Positions 19,887 to 29,177 of a stretch of 64,000 nt of DNA are shown one piece after another. Source of the stretch: Pseudogulbenkiania ferrooxidans 2002. Lineage in GTDB: Bacteria; Pseudomonadota; Gammaproteobacteria; Burkholderiales; Chromobacteriaceae. The notes beneath the pieces are model-generated. The model was given only the letters and a program-made list of their open reading frames with translations, ran no database searches and had not been told where the DNA came from. The DNA lies in NCBI RefSeq assembly GCF_000174355.1, contig NZ_ACIS01000002.1, positions 1 through 64,000 of the forward strand. Direction: 5' to 3'. Position 1 is the first letter of the stretch; each line of letters starts with the position of its first letter. Position numbers and translations under genes: made by a program.

Positions 19887-21796
19887 ATGAGCCACTTATT
19901 TCCTTTGACACCAGCCACTCCGGATCCCTTGCAGGCCGCCCACCTGCTCAGGGAGAAGCTGCGTGTGGAGGGACAACTTCCCCAAGGCCTGTTGCGCCAG
20001 GAAATCGAAGCCTCCTGGCGCCGCAGCTTCAGCCACGGACTGGATTGCATCGACAGCAAACTGGTCAGCCTGCAGGTCGTCAACGATCTGGACATGCTGC
20101 TGGCAGCCAACCGCATGCTGCTCGACGCCGCCACCCCGGAAATGGAATTTCTGGCCGAACGTTACGGTAACGAAGGCCTGGTGATTCTGGGTGATGCCAA
20201 CGCCAACATGCTCGCGGTGGAAGGACGCACCGATTACCTCCGTACCCTCGGCATCCAGGACATCACCCCCGGGGCCTGCTGGAGCGAATCGCTGCGCGGC
20301 ACCAATGCCCTCGGCACGGCGCTGATCGAGAGCCGGCCGATCTTGATCAATAGCGGCGAGCATTACCTCGAATGCCTGAGCCGTTTCTCCTGTTCCTCGG
20401 TGCCGATCAAGAACCCGCACGGCGACGCCATCGGCGTGCTCGACCTGACGCGCGAGGGTACCCTGGCCCAGCCGCAGGACAGCCTCGGCATGCTGATGAT
20501 CGCCGTCAGCCAGATCGAAAGCCGCCTGTTCGGTGCCTTTTTCCCGGAGCATCTGGTGCTGGTCTTCCATCCGCGCCAGCAATATCTCGGTTCGGCCTGG
20601 CACGGCGTGCTGGCGGTGAGCGTGGAAGGCGACATCCTGGCCGCCAACCAGCAAGCCTGCGACCTGCTGCGGCTGCCGCGCGACAAGATGGTCGGCCAGC
20701 GTTGCGAAGGGGCGCTGGGCGTGCGCGGCAGCACGCTGATCTCGCGCATCGTGCATGACGGCACCGCCAAAGTCCCGCTGGCGCATGGCGAGTTCTACTT
20801 CAAGGCCCTGCAACTGCCGCGCACGCCGACCATCGTGTCGACGCCGACCACGACGGCCAAACCACAGCCCAGACCCTGCACCCTGGACGAGTTGGCGGAT
20901 GGCCAGAGCCGTTTCGGGCGAGCCCTGAGAATGGCACGGCAAGGCTTGAACAACGATCTCCCCGTGCTGTTGCTCGGCGAGACCGGCACCGGCAAGGAGG
21001 TCGTCGCCCGCGCCCTGCACGAAGCCAGCGCTCGCGCCGGCAAACCCTTCATCGCGGTGAATTGCGCCTCCATTCCCGAAGGACTGATCGAGTCGGAGCT
21101 GTTCGGCTACCGCGACGGCGCCTTTACCGGCGCACGCAAGGGCGGGGTGGTCGGGCGCCTGATGCAGGCCAACGGCGGCACGCTGTTCCTCGACGAAATC
21201 GGCGACATGCCGCTCCACCTGCAGGCGCGCCTGTTGCGCGTGCTGCAAGAGCGCAAGGTGGCGCCGCTGGGGCCGGCGAAGAGCAGAACATCGACGTCGC
21301 GGTAATCTGCGCCACCCACCGCGACCTCAAGGCCATGGTGCGCGACAAGATGTTTCGCGAAGACCTCTACTACCGCATCAACGGGGTGAGCGTCGGCCTG
21401 CCGTCGCTGCGCGAGCGCGAGGATATCAGCCAACTGATCGATACAGTGCTCAGCAAGCTGGGGGCAGGGCATGTCACGGTCAGCCACGAACTGGCCGAGC
21501 TCTTTGCCCATTACGCCTGGCCGGGCAATATCCGCCAGCTGGAAATGGTGTTGCGCGCGGCACTGGCGATGCGCGAAGGCAATGAGACCGAGTTGACCCC
21601 CGAACACCTGAGCGACCATTTCCTCGAGGAGTTGCACGCCAGCACGCGGCCTTCCGGCGGGCTGATCCGCGACCAGGAGCTGGAGCTGATCCGCAGCACC
21701 CTCGACAGCTATCAGGGCAACGTTTCGGCGGCGGCCCAGGCGCTGGGCATCAGCCGTGCCACCCTCTACCGCAAGCTGAAGCAGCTGCAGTGGTAA
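19887..21796 (+). pseudogene. AcoR-like sigma-54 activator interrupted by a frameshift
   Basis: Encodes about 636 residues if one base is restored. Frame one runs from the ATG at 19887 (GGGAGG upstream) through an N-terminal GAF-like sensor (about 1-190), a PAS-like region, and an AAA+ domain with Walker A GETGTGKE, the sigma-54 contact loop GAFTGA and Walker [14 protein letters not shown], then stops at 21305. The rest ([20 protein letters not shown], a Fis-type HTH AAQALGISRATLYRKLKQL) is intact in the next frame to 21796. The break maps to a run of four G at 21269-21272 where five would keep LGAGEEQ in frame. It could be a sequencing error, a recent mutation or slippage. As it precedes the qhp genes and two sigma-54 promoters, it is probably their activator. 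Confidence 0.85.
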
Positions 21797-21860
21797 CGTC
21801 CCCCGTGTTCCCTGCCACGCAGAGCACATCTTGACCCGGCAGCCGCCGCGCGGAACCCCT

Positions 21861-23594
21861 ATGTTCAGGTTTTTCCTCAAGTTCGCCAAAACAAACAATC
21901 CGGCCCTGTTCGAGCAGTCGATGGACTGGCTGTACGGCTTTGTGCGTCCGCATCGCCTGGCCATCGGCGGACTGCTCGGGCTGTCGCTGGGGGCCTCGTT
22001 ACTGGTGCTCGCCCAGCCCTGGCTCACCAAGATGCTGATCGACAGGGGGCTGCTCGGTAAAGACTACCCGCTGCTTCTCGCCATCGCGCTCGCCATGATC
22101 GTGGTCGGCATTGCCAGCACCCTACTCAGCGGCGTCAACCGCTACCTGCACACCCGTCTGTCCGGGCGCATCCTGTTTTCCCTGCGTGGCGCCCTGTACG
22201 GTCATCTGCAGCAACTCTCCCCAGCCTTCTACGGTCGGCGGCGCATCGGCGATCTGCTCTCCAGGCTCGATGGCGACGTGGCCGAAATTCAGCGCTTTGC
22301 GCTGGACTCGCTGTTTTCCGCCGTCTCCAGCGTGATCGGTCTGATCGGCGCCATCGCCTTGCTGCTGGCGCTGTCGTGGAAACTGTCGCTGCTGGTGGTG
22401 GTGCTGATCCCGCTCGAAGTGCTGTGGCTGCGCTGGATGCGCCAGAAAGTAGAGCGCGATGCGCGCCAGCTGCGCGAAAGCTCGGCCGACATGTCGTCCT
22501 TTCTGGTCGAAACGCTACCCGCGATGAAGTTCATCCAGTCCGCCGGGCAGCAAACCGCCGAACTGCATCGCCTCGATCACCTCGGCGAGGGCTATATGCA
22601 GCGCCTGCTCAAACTACAGGTGACCGAATTCTTCACCCAGGCCGTCCCCGGCACGCTGACCTCGCTGTCGCGTGCCTGCGCCTTCCTCATCGGTGGTTAC
22701 TGGGTCGTCACCGGCAGCTGGCAACTGGGTTCGCTGATCGCCTTTTCCACCTACCTTGGCATGGCGGTCGGGCCGGTGCAAAGCCTGCTGGGGCTCTACG
22801 TCGCCCTGCAACGCATGACCGTGAGCCTGGGCCGGGTCATGGAGTTGCAGAACGAGCCGGTCAGCATCCATCAGCCAGAACATCCGCGAGAGCCGTCGAG
22901 CAGCGGCGGCGAACTGGTACTGGATAACGTCTGGTTCGCCCATGGCGAGCGCCAGCAGGGAGTGCTGCGTGGCGTATCGGCGCAGATACCGGCAGGGCGC
23001 AAGGTGGCCATCAGCGGCGCATCCGGGGTCGGAAAATCGACATTGATCGACCTGCTGCAACGCTTCTACGCCCCCCAGCAAGGGAGCATCTGCTTCGAAG
23101 GGGTCGATCTGCGCGAGCTGGACCTGTTTACCCTGCGTCGCCGCATCGCCGTCGTGAGCCAGGACATCGTGCTGTTTCGTGGCAGCCTGGCCGACAACAT
23201 CCGCTACAGCGCACCGCACGCCAGCCGCGAACAGATCGAAACCGTGGCACGGCGGGCTCGTCTCGACAGTCTGATCCAGTCCATGCCGAACGGTCTAGAC
23301 AGCCATGTCGGCGAACGTGGGCAGCAACTCTCCGGTGGCCAGAAGCAGCGCATCGCCATTGCCCGCGCCTTGCTGCAGGATCCGTTGATCCTGGTACTCG
23401 ACGAAGCCACCTCGGCGGTGGACGAGGCTACCGAGCGTGAAGTCATCGCTGAGATCGACGAGCTGTTCAGCCAGCGTACCCGCATCCTGATCAGCCACCG
23501 CGCGTCGACGCTGGCGCAGGCCGACCTGCGCTTCGAGCTAATCGACGGACAACTGCTGCAACGCCAGGAGGCGTGCGTGAACGATGGGCACTGA
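21861..23594 (+). CDS. qhpF: QhpF, ABC exporter for the QHNDH gamma subunit
   Basis: About 577 residues: six membrane helices in residues 20-310 fused to a nucleotide-binding domain (Walker A SGASGVGKSTL, signature LSGGQKQRIAIARALL, Walker B LILVLDEATSAVDE). Known QhpF proteins are inner-membrane exporters that move the cross-linked gamma subunit to the periplasm. The assignment rests on family and on direct overlap with a subtilisin-like protease and a flavin monooxygenase gene that match qhpE and qhpG. The start is uncertain: ATG 21861 is given; an in-frame TTG at 21831 would add ten residues. Confidence 0.85.
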   Translation: MFRFFLKFAKTNNPALFEQSMDWLYGFVRPHRLAIGGLLGLSLGASLLVLAQPWLTKMLIDRGLLGKDYPLLLAIALAMIVVGIASTLLSGVNRYLHTRLSGRILFSLRGALYGHLQQLSPAFYGRRRIGDLLSRLDGDVAEIQRFALDSLFSAVSSVIGLIGAIALLLALSWKLSLLVVVLIPLEVLWLRWMRQKVERDARQLRESSADMSSFLVETLPAMKFIQSAGQQTAELHRLDHLGEGYMQRLLKLQVTEFFTQAVPGTLTSLSRACAFLIGGYWVVTGSWQLGSLIAFSTYLGMAVGPVQSLLGLYVALQRMTVSLGRVMELQNEPVSIHQPEHPREPSSSGGELVLDNVWFAHGERQQGVLRGVSAQIPAGRKVAISGASGVGKSTLIDLLQRFYAPQQGSICFEGVDLRELDLFTLRRRIAVVSQDIVLFRGSLADNIRYSAPHASREQIETVARRARLDSLIQSMPNGLDSHVGERGQQLSGGQKQRIAIARALLQDPLILVLDEATSAVDEATEREVIAEIDELFSQRTRILISHRASTLAQADLRFELIDGQLLQRQEACVNDGH

Positions 23595-24264
23595 ATTGCG
23601 CATCGGCATCGTCGACAGCGGCTGCCGCCACGAGCAGGCGAGCCGGGTGCTGGCGGCGCGCGGTTTTTGGCTCGAGCAAGAAGACCTGCGGCACGGGGAA
23701 GTCCAGCCCGACCGGCTGGGGCACGGCGGCGCGGTGCTCGACATGGCGGCACGACAGGCCCCGGCGGCGCAGTTCTGCGTGGCCCAGGTCTTCCACGAGC
23801 GCTGGACCACCACCCCGCTGCAGATCGCGGCAGCCCTGCATTGGCTGATCGAGCAAGAGGTCAAGGTGATCAACCTCAGCCTGGGCATCCGGCAGGACCG
23901 ACCCTTGCTGCGCGCCGCCTGCGAGCAGGCACTCGCGGCCGGCATCGTGCTCTGTGCCTCAAGCCCGGCCCAGGGCGAACCGGTCTACCCGGCGAGCTAC
24001 CCGGGCGTGTTGCGCATCACCGGCGATGCCCGCTGCCGTGCCGGGCAATGGTCCTGGCTCGCCAGTCCCCAGGCCGACTTCGGCACCGTGGTCGCGAACG
24101 GCGAGGGGGGGATGGCCGGGGCCAGCATCGCCACGGCGGCGATGAGCGGGCTGATCGCGGCCTATTTCTTGCTTCATCCCGATGCCACGCGCCAACAACT
24201 GCTTGACCATTTGCAGCGCGAGGCCAGCTTCATCGGTATTGAACAACGCAGGCATCCATCATGA
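23584..24264 (+). CDS. qhpE: QhpE, subtilisin-like protease for the gamma-subunit leader
   Basis: 226 residues, no signal peptide. The catalytic triad of the S8 family is visible: Asp11 in GIVDSG, His47 in LGHGGAV and Ser181 in GMAGASIA, with Asn-containing INLSLGI between. This is a compact single-domain subtilase. In the QHNDH pathway QhpE removes the 28-residue leader of QhpC after cross-linking. Its start overlaps the qhpF stop and its stop overlaps the qhpG start (ATGA), so the three maturation genes are translationally coupled. Confidence 0.88.
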   Translation: MGTELRIGIVDSGCRHEQASRVLAARGFWLEQEDLRHGEVQPDRLGHGGAVLDMAARQAPAAQFCVAQVFHERWTTTPLQIAAALHWLIEQEVKVINLSLGIRQDRPLLRAACEQALAAGIVLCASSPAQGEPVYPASYPGVLRITGDARCRAGQWSWLASPQADFGTVVANGEGGMAGASIATAAMSGLIAAYFLLHPDATRQQLLDHLQREASFIGIEQRRHPS

Positions 24265-25571
24265 CGTCAGCACATATCCTGGTACTTGGCGCCGGTCCGG
24301 CCGGCGCCGCCGTCGCCCTCGGGCTCAACCGGCTCGGCTATCGCGTCAGCGTGGTCAGCGAATGGCGCCGCTTCGAAGCGGTGGAGGGGATATCACAGCG
24401 GGTGCTGGACGGCCTGTACCATGCCGGCCTGCGACGGGCGGCCGACAGCGCTGCGGCGCCGTCGGCGCGCGAGGTGTACTGGAACGGCACCCGGCAAACC
24501 CTCAACACCGAATTCCTGCTCGATCGCCGGGCGTTCGACCACGCCCTGAGGCAGGACCTGCAGGCAGCGGGCATCGCAGTGATCGAGGCCAAAGTGCGTA
24601 CGCTGGTTTCCGACACACAAGGCCATCAAGTTCAATTGGACGGCCCCGACGGGACCGGCATGATCGCCGCCGACTTTCTGGTAGAGGCGCGTGGCCGGCT
24701 GGCACCACTCTCCGGCAAAGGGCTGCGCGGCCCCGAAACCCTAGGTTTGCTCAACACTTGGCAAGGCGCCCCCGGGCCGCATGGTTCGGCGGTGGAAAGC
24801 ATGGAGGATGGCTGGGTCTGGATGGCCAGGCTGGCGGACGGTCGCTGCTACTGGCAGCTGACACTCGACGTGGCCAGTGCCGAGCTGCCGGGAAAAGACC
24901 AGTTGGCCGGGTTCTGCGCCACCCGGCGTACCTCGGCGCTGGTCCTCGACTTTTTCGGGGCGCATGCACAGCAGAAGGCCGCCGTGCATGCCCGTACCAG
25001 CACGGCGACCCTGTGTCTGGAAACCTCCGGGGGCAACTGGCTGCGGGTCGGCGATGCCGCCATGGCGGTAGATCCGCTCTCCGGCAACGGCATCTTCCAG
25101 TCGCTGTCTTCCGCCTTGCAAGCGCCGGCGGTGATCCATACCCTGCTGACACGGCCGGATCGCGTCCAGCTGGCGCAACGCTTCCATCAACGCCGCATCG
25201 AGCATCTATTCCACCGCTTCGCCCGGATCGGCCGCGACTTCTACGCCATGGAACAGCGCTGGGCCGAGCGGCCGTTCTGGCAGGCACGCCGTACCTGGCC
25301 CGACCAGCAGCCAATCCACGTGGCGTCAGGCTTCGAACAATTGCGGGTAGAAAAGGCGCCGGTGATCAACGGTGATGAGATCGATGAAGCCGATGTGGTG
25401 GTCAGTCCTGACCAGCCGCTCGGCATCTGGCACCTGCAAGGGGTGGAACTGGCGCCGATCGTGCAGGCGCTGCAGCAGGGCCCCGGCACCGACGTATTGA
25501 ATACCCTGGCGCCGGAGCAGCGCCACATGCTGCGAGGCTGGCTGTTGGCGCAGGGCTACAGGCCAGCCTGA
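24261..25571 (+). CDS. qhpG: QhpG, FAD-dependent monooxygenase for CTQ formation
   Basis: 436 residues with an N-terminal FAD-binding motif GAGPAGAAVALGLNRLGY and the second FAD motif RVGDAAMAVDPLSGNGIFQSL, typical of tryptophan-halogenase-like or PHBH-type flavoproteins. In the known pathway QhpG hydroxylates the tryptophan of QhpC that becomes the cysteine tryptophylquinone cofactor. Gene coupling to qhpE and the nearby qhpC supports this role. It is the last gene of the rightward maturation operon and converges on the aldehyde dehydrogenase gene. Confidence 0.85.
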   Translation: MTSAHILVLGAGPAGAAVALGLNRLGYRVSVVSEWRRFEAVEGISQRVLDGLYHAGLRRAADSAAAPSAREVYWNGTRQTLNTEFLLDRRAFDHALRQDLQAAGIAVIEAKVRTLVSDTQGHQVQLDGPDGTGMIAADFLVEARGRLAPLSGKGLRGPETLGLLNTWQGAPGPHGSAVESMEDGWVWMARLADGRCYWQLTLDVASAELPGKDQLAGFCATRRTSALVLDFFGAHAQQKAAVHARTSTATLCLETSGGNWLRVGDAAMAVDPLSGNGIFQSLSSALQAPAVIHTLLTRPDRVQLAQRFHQRRIEHLFHRFARIGRDFYAMEQRWAERPFWQARRTWPDQQPIHVASGFEQLRVEKAPVINGDEIDEADVVVSPDQPLGIWHLQGVELAPIVQALQQGPGTDVLNTLAPEQRHMLRGWLLAQGYRPA

Positions 25572-25598
25572 AAAAAACTGGCGCCCTCGGGCGCCAGT
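25571..25598 (-). terminator. Terminator for the aldehyde dehydrogenase gene
   Basis: Perfect ten-pair stem ACTGGCGCCC (25577-25586) with GGGCGCCAGT (25589-25598) and a two-base loop. On the minus strand it is followed by seven U (the A-run 25571-25577), so it ends the leftward transcript; it also lies directly after the qhpG stop and may slow the rightward one. Confidence 0.85.
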
Positions 25599-25608
25599 AT
25601 CGACTCAC

Positions 25609-27102
25609 TTAGATATTCATCACCACCGACTTCACTTCGGTGTAGTGCTCGATGGCGGCGGCCCCCATCTCACGCCCGACTCCGGACAGCTTGTAACCGC
25701 CAAACGGCATGGCCGGGTCGAGCGCGCTGTGGCAGTTCACCCAGACCGAACCCGACTTGATGCGCGGAATCATGCGGTGCGCCGCCGACAGGTTGTTGGT
25801 CCAGATGCTGGCGCCCAGGCCATAGCGGCTGTCGTTGGCGAGGCGGACGACCTCGTCGATATCGTCGAACGGCATCGCCACCAGCACCGGGCCGAAGATT
25901 TCCTCCTGCACCAGCGGGCCTTTCTGCGCCACGTCCACCAGCACCGTCGGTTTGACGAAATAGCCCGGACCAAATTGTTCGCCACCGCAGGCGATATGGG
26001 CACCCAATTCGCGGCCGCGCTCGATGTAGCCGAACACGCGCTGCTGCTGCTTGGCCGAGATCAACGGCCCCATCTGCACGCTCGGGTCCAGACCATTGCC
26101 GAGCTTCATGGCGTTGGCGATGGAGGCAATTTCCCCGACCACATTGTCGAAATGCTTGCGGTGCACATAGAGGCGCGAACCAGCGCAGCACACCTGGCCG
26201 TGGTTGAAGAAGATTGCCGTGGCCGCGCCGGCTGCCGCCACATGCGGATCGGCGTCGTCCAGCACGATGGTCGGCGACTTGCCGCCCAGTTCCAGCGTGA
26301 CGCGCGTCATCGACTCCATGGCCGCCTTGCCGATCAGTTTGCCGACCTCGGTCGAGCCAGTGAAGGTAAGCTTGTCCACCTCCGGGTGGTGCGACAGCGC
26401 CGCACCGGCGGTCACACCGGTACCGGTAACAACGTTGAATACACCCGCCGGGTAGCCCGCTTCCAGTACCAGCTCACCCAGCTTGAGTGCGGACAACGGC
26501 GTTTCGTCAGCCGGCTTGAGCACCACGCTGCAGCCGGTGGCCAGGGCGGGACCCAGCTTCCAGCAGGCCAGCAGCAAGGGGAAGTTCCACGCCACGATGG
26601 CGCCGACCACGCCAACCGCCTCGCGCCGTACAAAGCTGTGGAAATGGCTGTCCGGCATCAACGGAATCGAGACGTCGACCGTCGAGCCTTCAATCTTGGT
26701 CGCCCAGCCCGCCATATAGCGCAGAAAATCGATGCTCAGCTGGACGTCCATGACGCGGGCCACTTGCGCGCTCTTGCCATTATTCACGCATTCCAGTTCT
26801 GCCAGCATGTCGGCATCGCGCTCGAGCAAGTCGGCGAGGCGCCACAGCAGGTTTTGGCGCTCGCGCGGACGCATCCGGCTCCAGGCCGAATCGTCGAAGG
26901 CACGGCGCGCGGCGCTGACGGCCAGATCGACATCAGACTCAGCCGCCATGGGCACATCACACAGCACCTCTCCGTTGGCCGGGTTGCGTACCGGCATGGT
27001 GGCGCCGCTGGCGGCATCCAACCAGCGATCGCCAATCAGCATCTTGGGCTTGCGCGCAAGAAACGAAACGGTTTGCGGCAGTAACGATAGTGAAGCTTGC
27101 AT
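25609..27102 (-). CDS. Aldehyde dehydrogenase of the amine-oxidation locus
   Basis: 497-residue NAD(P)-dependent aldehyde dehydrogenase. Visible features: GAIVAWNFPLLLACWKLGPA, cofactor-loop FTGSTEVGK, general-base region LELGGKSPTIV, catalytic Cys in FFNHGQVCCAG, and EEIFGPVLVAMPF. The start ATG at 27102 is chosen because GAGG lies nine bases before it; a second ATG nine bases earlier has the same box touching it. It should oxidise the aldehyde produced by the quinohemoprotein amine dehydrogenase. A sigma-54 promoter faces it, back to back with that of qhpA, implying co-induction. Confidence 0.92.
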   Translation of the reverse strand: MQASLSLLPQTVSFLARKPKMLIGDRWLDAASGATMPVRNPANGEVLCDVPMAAESDVDLAVSAARRAFDDSAWSRMRPRERQNLLWRLADLLERDADMLAELECVNNGKSAQVARVMDVQLSIDFLRYMAGWATKIEGSTVDVSIPLMPDSHFHSFVRREAVGVVGAIVAWNFPLLLACWKLGPALATGCSVVLKPADETPLSALKLGELVLEAGYPAGVFNVVTGTGVTAGAALSHHPEVDKLTFTGSTEVGKLIGKAAMESMTRVTLELGGKSPTIVLDDADPHVAAAGAATAIFFNHGQVCCAGSRLYVHRKHFDNVVGEIASIANAMKLGNGLDPSVQMGPLISAKQQQRVFGYIERGRELGAHIACGGEQFGPGYFVKPTVLVDVAQKGPLVQEEIFGPVLVAMPFDDIDEVVRLANDSRYGLGASIWTNNLSAAHRMIPRIKSGSVWVNCHSALDPAMPFGGYKLSGVGREMGAAAIEHYTEVKSVVMNI

Positions 27103-27144
27103 TGTTGGCATCCTCAGTTGTGGCGTGACGGGTGAGGGCCTCAA

Positions 27145-27160
27145 AGCAGTTTCCATACCA
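27145..27160 (-). promoter_or_regulatory. Sigma-54 promoter for the aldehyde dehydrogenase gene
   Basis: On the minus strand TGGTATG-GAAA-CTGCT matches the sigma-54 consensus TGGCACG-N4-TTGCW, with GG and GC separated by exactly ten bases. It lies about 40 bases before the ATG, which leaves a short leader. Activation by the AcoR-like protein encoded upstream is inferred. Confidence 0.7.
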
Positions 27161-27423
27161 GAGCGATTTAAATAAGCTGAGCAATCGTTTTTATTGGGGT
27201 TGAGCCTGTCAATCAAGTGCAATGAATAGCAAGAGCGTCTCGATTTGAGAAGGACTGAGACATAAAATGAAAACACTCCAGCAGTGATAAATAAATGCTG
27301 CACAGCAATAATTCTCAATTTGAAACAGTGCTAATCGCAAAACAAGACACTACTCCCGCCTTATCGAATGCAAAAGCCGATTTTGGCCACAGATAAATGG
27401 GGGCTGGCAGGGCATTTAATGTT
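27161..27423. promoter_or_regulatory. AT-rich divergent control region between two sigma-54 promoters
   Basis: This stretch, strikingly more AT-rich than its surroundings, lies between the leftward and rightward sigma-54 promoters and holds no gene. Enhancer sites for a sigma-54 activator would be expected here. Loose dyads such as GTCTC...GAGAC (about 27237-27261) and GCAG...CTGC (27281-27301) can be seen, but none is strong enough to name as the binding site. Confidence 0.5.
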
Positions 27424-27439
27424 TGGCACGGAATGTGCT
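27424..27439 (+). promoter_or_regulatory. Sigma-54 promoter for the qhpADCB operon
   Basis: TGGCACG-GAAT-GTGCT has a perfect -24 element, GG-N10-GC spacing and one mismatch in the -12 element. It lies about 85 bases before the TTG start of qhpA. With the divergent copy at 27145 it makes the qhp locus a clear sigma-54 regulon. Confidence 0.8.
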
Positions 27440-27521
27440 AAATCGCATTCCAGGCATGACGTATTCGTTCATCGAATGGCGTGTGCGATTACAAAATCAA
27501 ATACTACAAAGGAGTCCGACC

Positions 27522-29105
27522 TTGTTAACCCACCTGCTCCGACGTTATAAGCCTTGGCACATCCTGGGTGTCGCCGCACCGTTGGCGATTTGCGCCGCCC
27601 CGGCGGATGCTCGCGACGCCCAGACCATCATCGGCCAGAGCTGTGCCGCCTGCCATGCCGCCGAAGGAAAGAATTCCTGGAGCCGTATCAGTCATCAGCG
27701 CAAGACCCCAGAAGGCTGGCTGATGACCATCGCCCGCATGCAGACCATGCACGGCCTGGTCATCAGCGATGAAGACCGCCGAACCGTGGTCAAATACCTG
27801 GCCGACAAGCAGGGGCTGGCACCGAGTGAGACGGAAACCGCCCGCTACGCGCTGGAACGCAGCCTCAACACGGTCGAACATATCGGCTCCGAGCAGTACA
27901 ACCAGATGTGCGCGCGCTGCCACTCCGCCGCGCGTCCGGCCCTGCAGCGTCGCCCGGCGAAGGAATGGGAACACCTGGTCCATTTCCACTTGGGCCAATG
28001 GCCGTCGCTCGAGTATCAGGCGCAGGCGCGCGACCGCGACTGGCTGCAGGTCGCACTCAAGGAAATGGTCCCGCTTTTGGCCAAGGAGTACCCGCTGGAC
28101 AGCAAGGCCTGGTCCGATTGGCAACGGCACAAGCCGCAGCCGGCGGCCCTGGCGGGGCGCTGGAGCTTCAGCGGGCACATGCTGGGCAAGGATGACGTAC
28201 TCGGCGTCATGACGGTCAGCCCGGCCGGCAAGGACACCTTCAAGGTTGCGATGCAAGGCCGCTATGCCGACGGCCAGTCCTTCAACGGCAGCGGCTCTGC
28301 GCTGCTTTACAACGGCTACGAGTGGCGTGCCAGCGTCAAGGTCGGCGGCGTCGCCATGCGCCAGGTGCTGATGGCCAGGGACGGCGAGATGCAGGGGCGC
28401 ATGTTCGAAGAGACCCATGACGAGCGCGGCCTCGACTTCCATGCTGCCAAATCCGGCAGCGGCAAGCTGCTCGCGGTCCAGCCCGATTTCGTCAAAGCCG
28501 GCAGCGAGACGGAGCTCACTCTGGTCGGCGCCAACCTTCAGGGCAAGGCCGATTTCGGTCCCGGCATCCAGGTCGTCTCGGTGCTGTCGCAGACTCCCGA
28601 GCAGGTGCGTGTCAAGGTCAAGGCCAGCGCCGATGCCGCCGTGGGCGTGCGCAGCATCAGCCTCGGCAGGCTGAAGGGCGGTAGCCTGGCGGTCTACCAG
28701 CAGGTCAAGGAAGTCAAGGTGCTTCCGGCCTTCTCGGTGTCCCGTATCGGCGGCAATGGCGGGTCGACGCCGAAGGTGGAAGGGCGCTTCGACGCCGAAG
28801 CCTGGAGTCAGGACACTTCCGGCAAGCCCTTCCGGGTCGGCGTGATGCCGGCCAAGTGGTCGGTGGCCCCGTTCGACGAGCGCGCCGAGGAAGATCAGGA
28901 CGTGAAATACGCCGGCAAGATGCAAGCCGACAGCGGCATCTTCACCCCGGGCGACGCCGGCCCCAACCCGGCCCGCAAGATGTCGACCAACAACGCCGGC
29001 AACCTCAAGGTGATCGCCACCGTGGACGACAGCGGGCGCGCCCTGAAGGGCGAAGGCCACATGATTGTCGGGGTGCAGCGTTGGAACAACCCGCCCATCC
29101 CTTGA
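27522..29105 (+). CDS. qhpA: QhpA, diheme cytochrome alpha subunit of quinohemoprotein amine dehydrogenase
   Basis: Periplasmic alpha subunit that carries electrons from the CTQ cofactor out of the enzyme. 527 residues read from TTG at 27522, the codon placed seven bases after AAAGGAG. This start gives a proper signal peptide (RRYKPWHILGVAAPLAICAAPADA). Two c-type heme sites, CAACH near residue 40 and CARCH near residue 130, lie in the N-terminal third, followed by several immunoglobulin-like/beta domains, the known layout of the 60 kDa subunit. It is the first gene of the operon, with qhpD starting 72 bases on. Upstream in-frame codons overlap the sigma-54 promoter and cannot be the start. 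Confidence 0.92.
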   Translation: MLTHLLRRYKPWHILGVAAPLAICAAPADARDAQTIIGQSCAACHAAEGKNSWSRISHQRKTPEGWLMTIARMQTMHGLVISDEDRRTVVKYLADKQGLAPSETETARYALERSLNTVEHIGSEQYNQMCARCHSAARPALQRRPAKEWEHLVHFHLGQWPSLEYQAQARDRDWLQVALKEMVPLLAKEYPLDSKAWSDWQRHKPQPAALAGRWSFSGHMLGKDDVLGVMTVSPAGKDTFKVAMQGRYADGQSFNGSGSALLYNGYEWRASVKVGGVAMRQVLMARDGEMQGRMFEETHDERGLDFHAAKSGSGKLLAVQPDFVKAGSETELTLVGANLQGKADFGPGIQVVSVLSQTPEQVRVKVKASADAAVGVRSISLGRLKGGSLAVYQQVKEVKVLPAFSVSRIGGNGGSTPKVEGRFDAEAWSQDTSGKPFRVGVMPAKWSVAPFDERAEEDQDVKYAGKMQADSGIFTPGDAGPNPARKMSTNNAGNLKVIATVDDSGRALKGEGHMIVGVQRWNNPPIP

Positions 29106-29177
29106 GCCATGCCTGGCGAAGCCAGCATGGGGCTGGCTTCGGAATCGATACATTCGGATTGGATTGAGGAGGATGCC

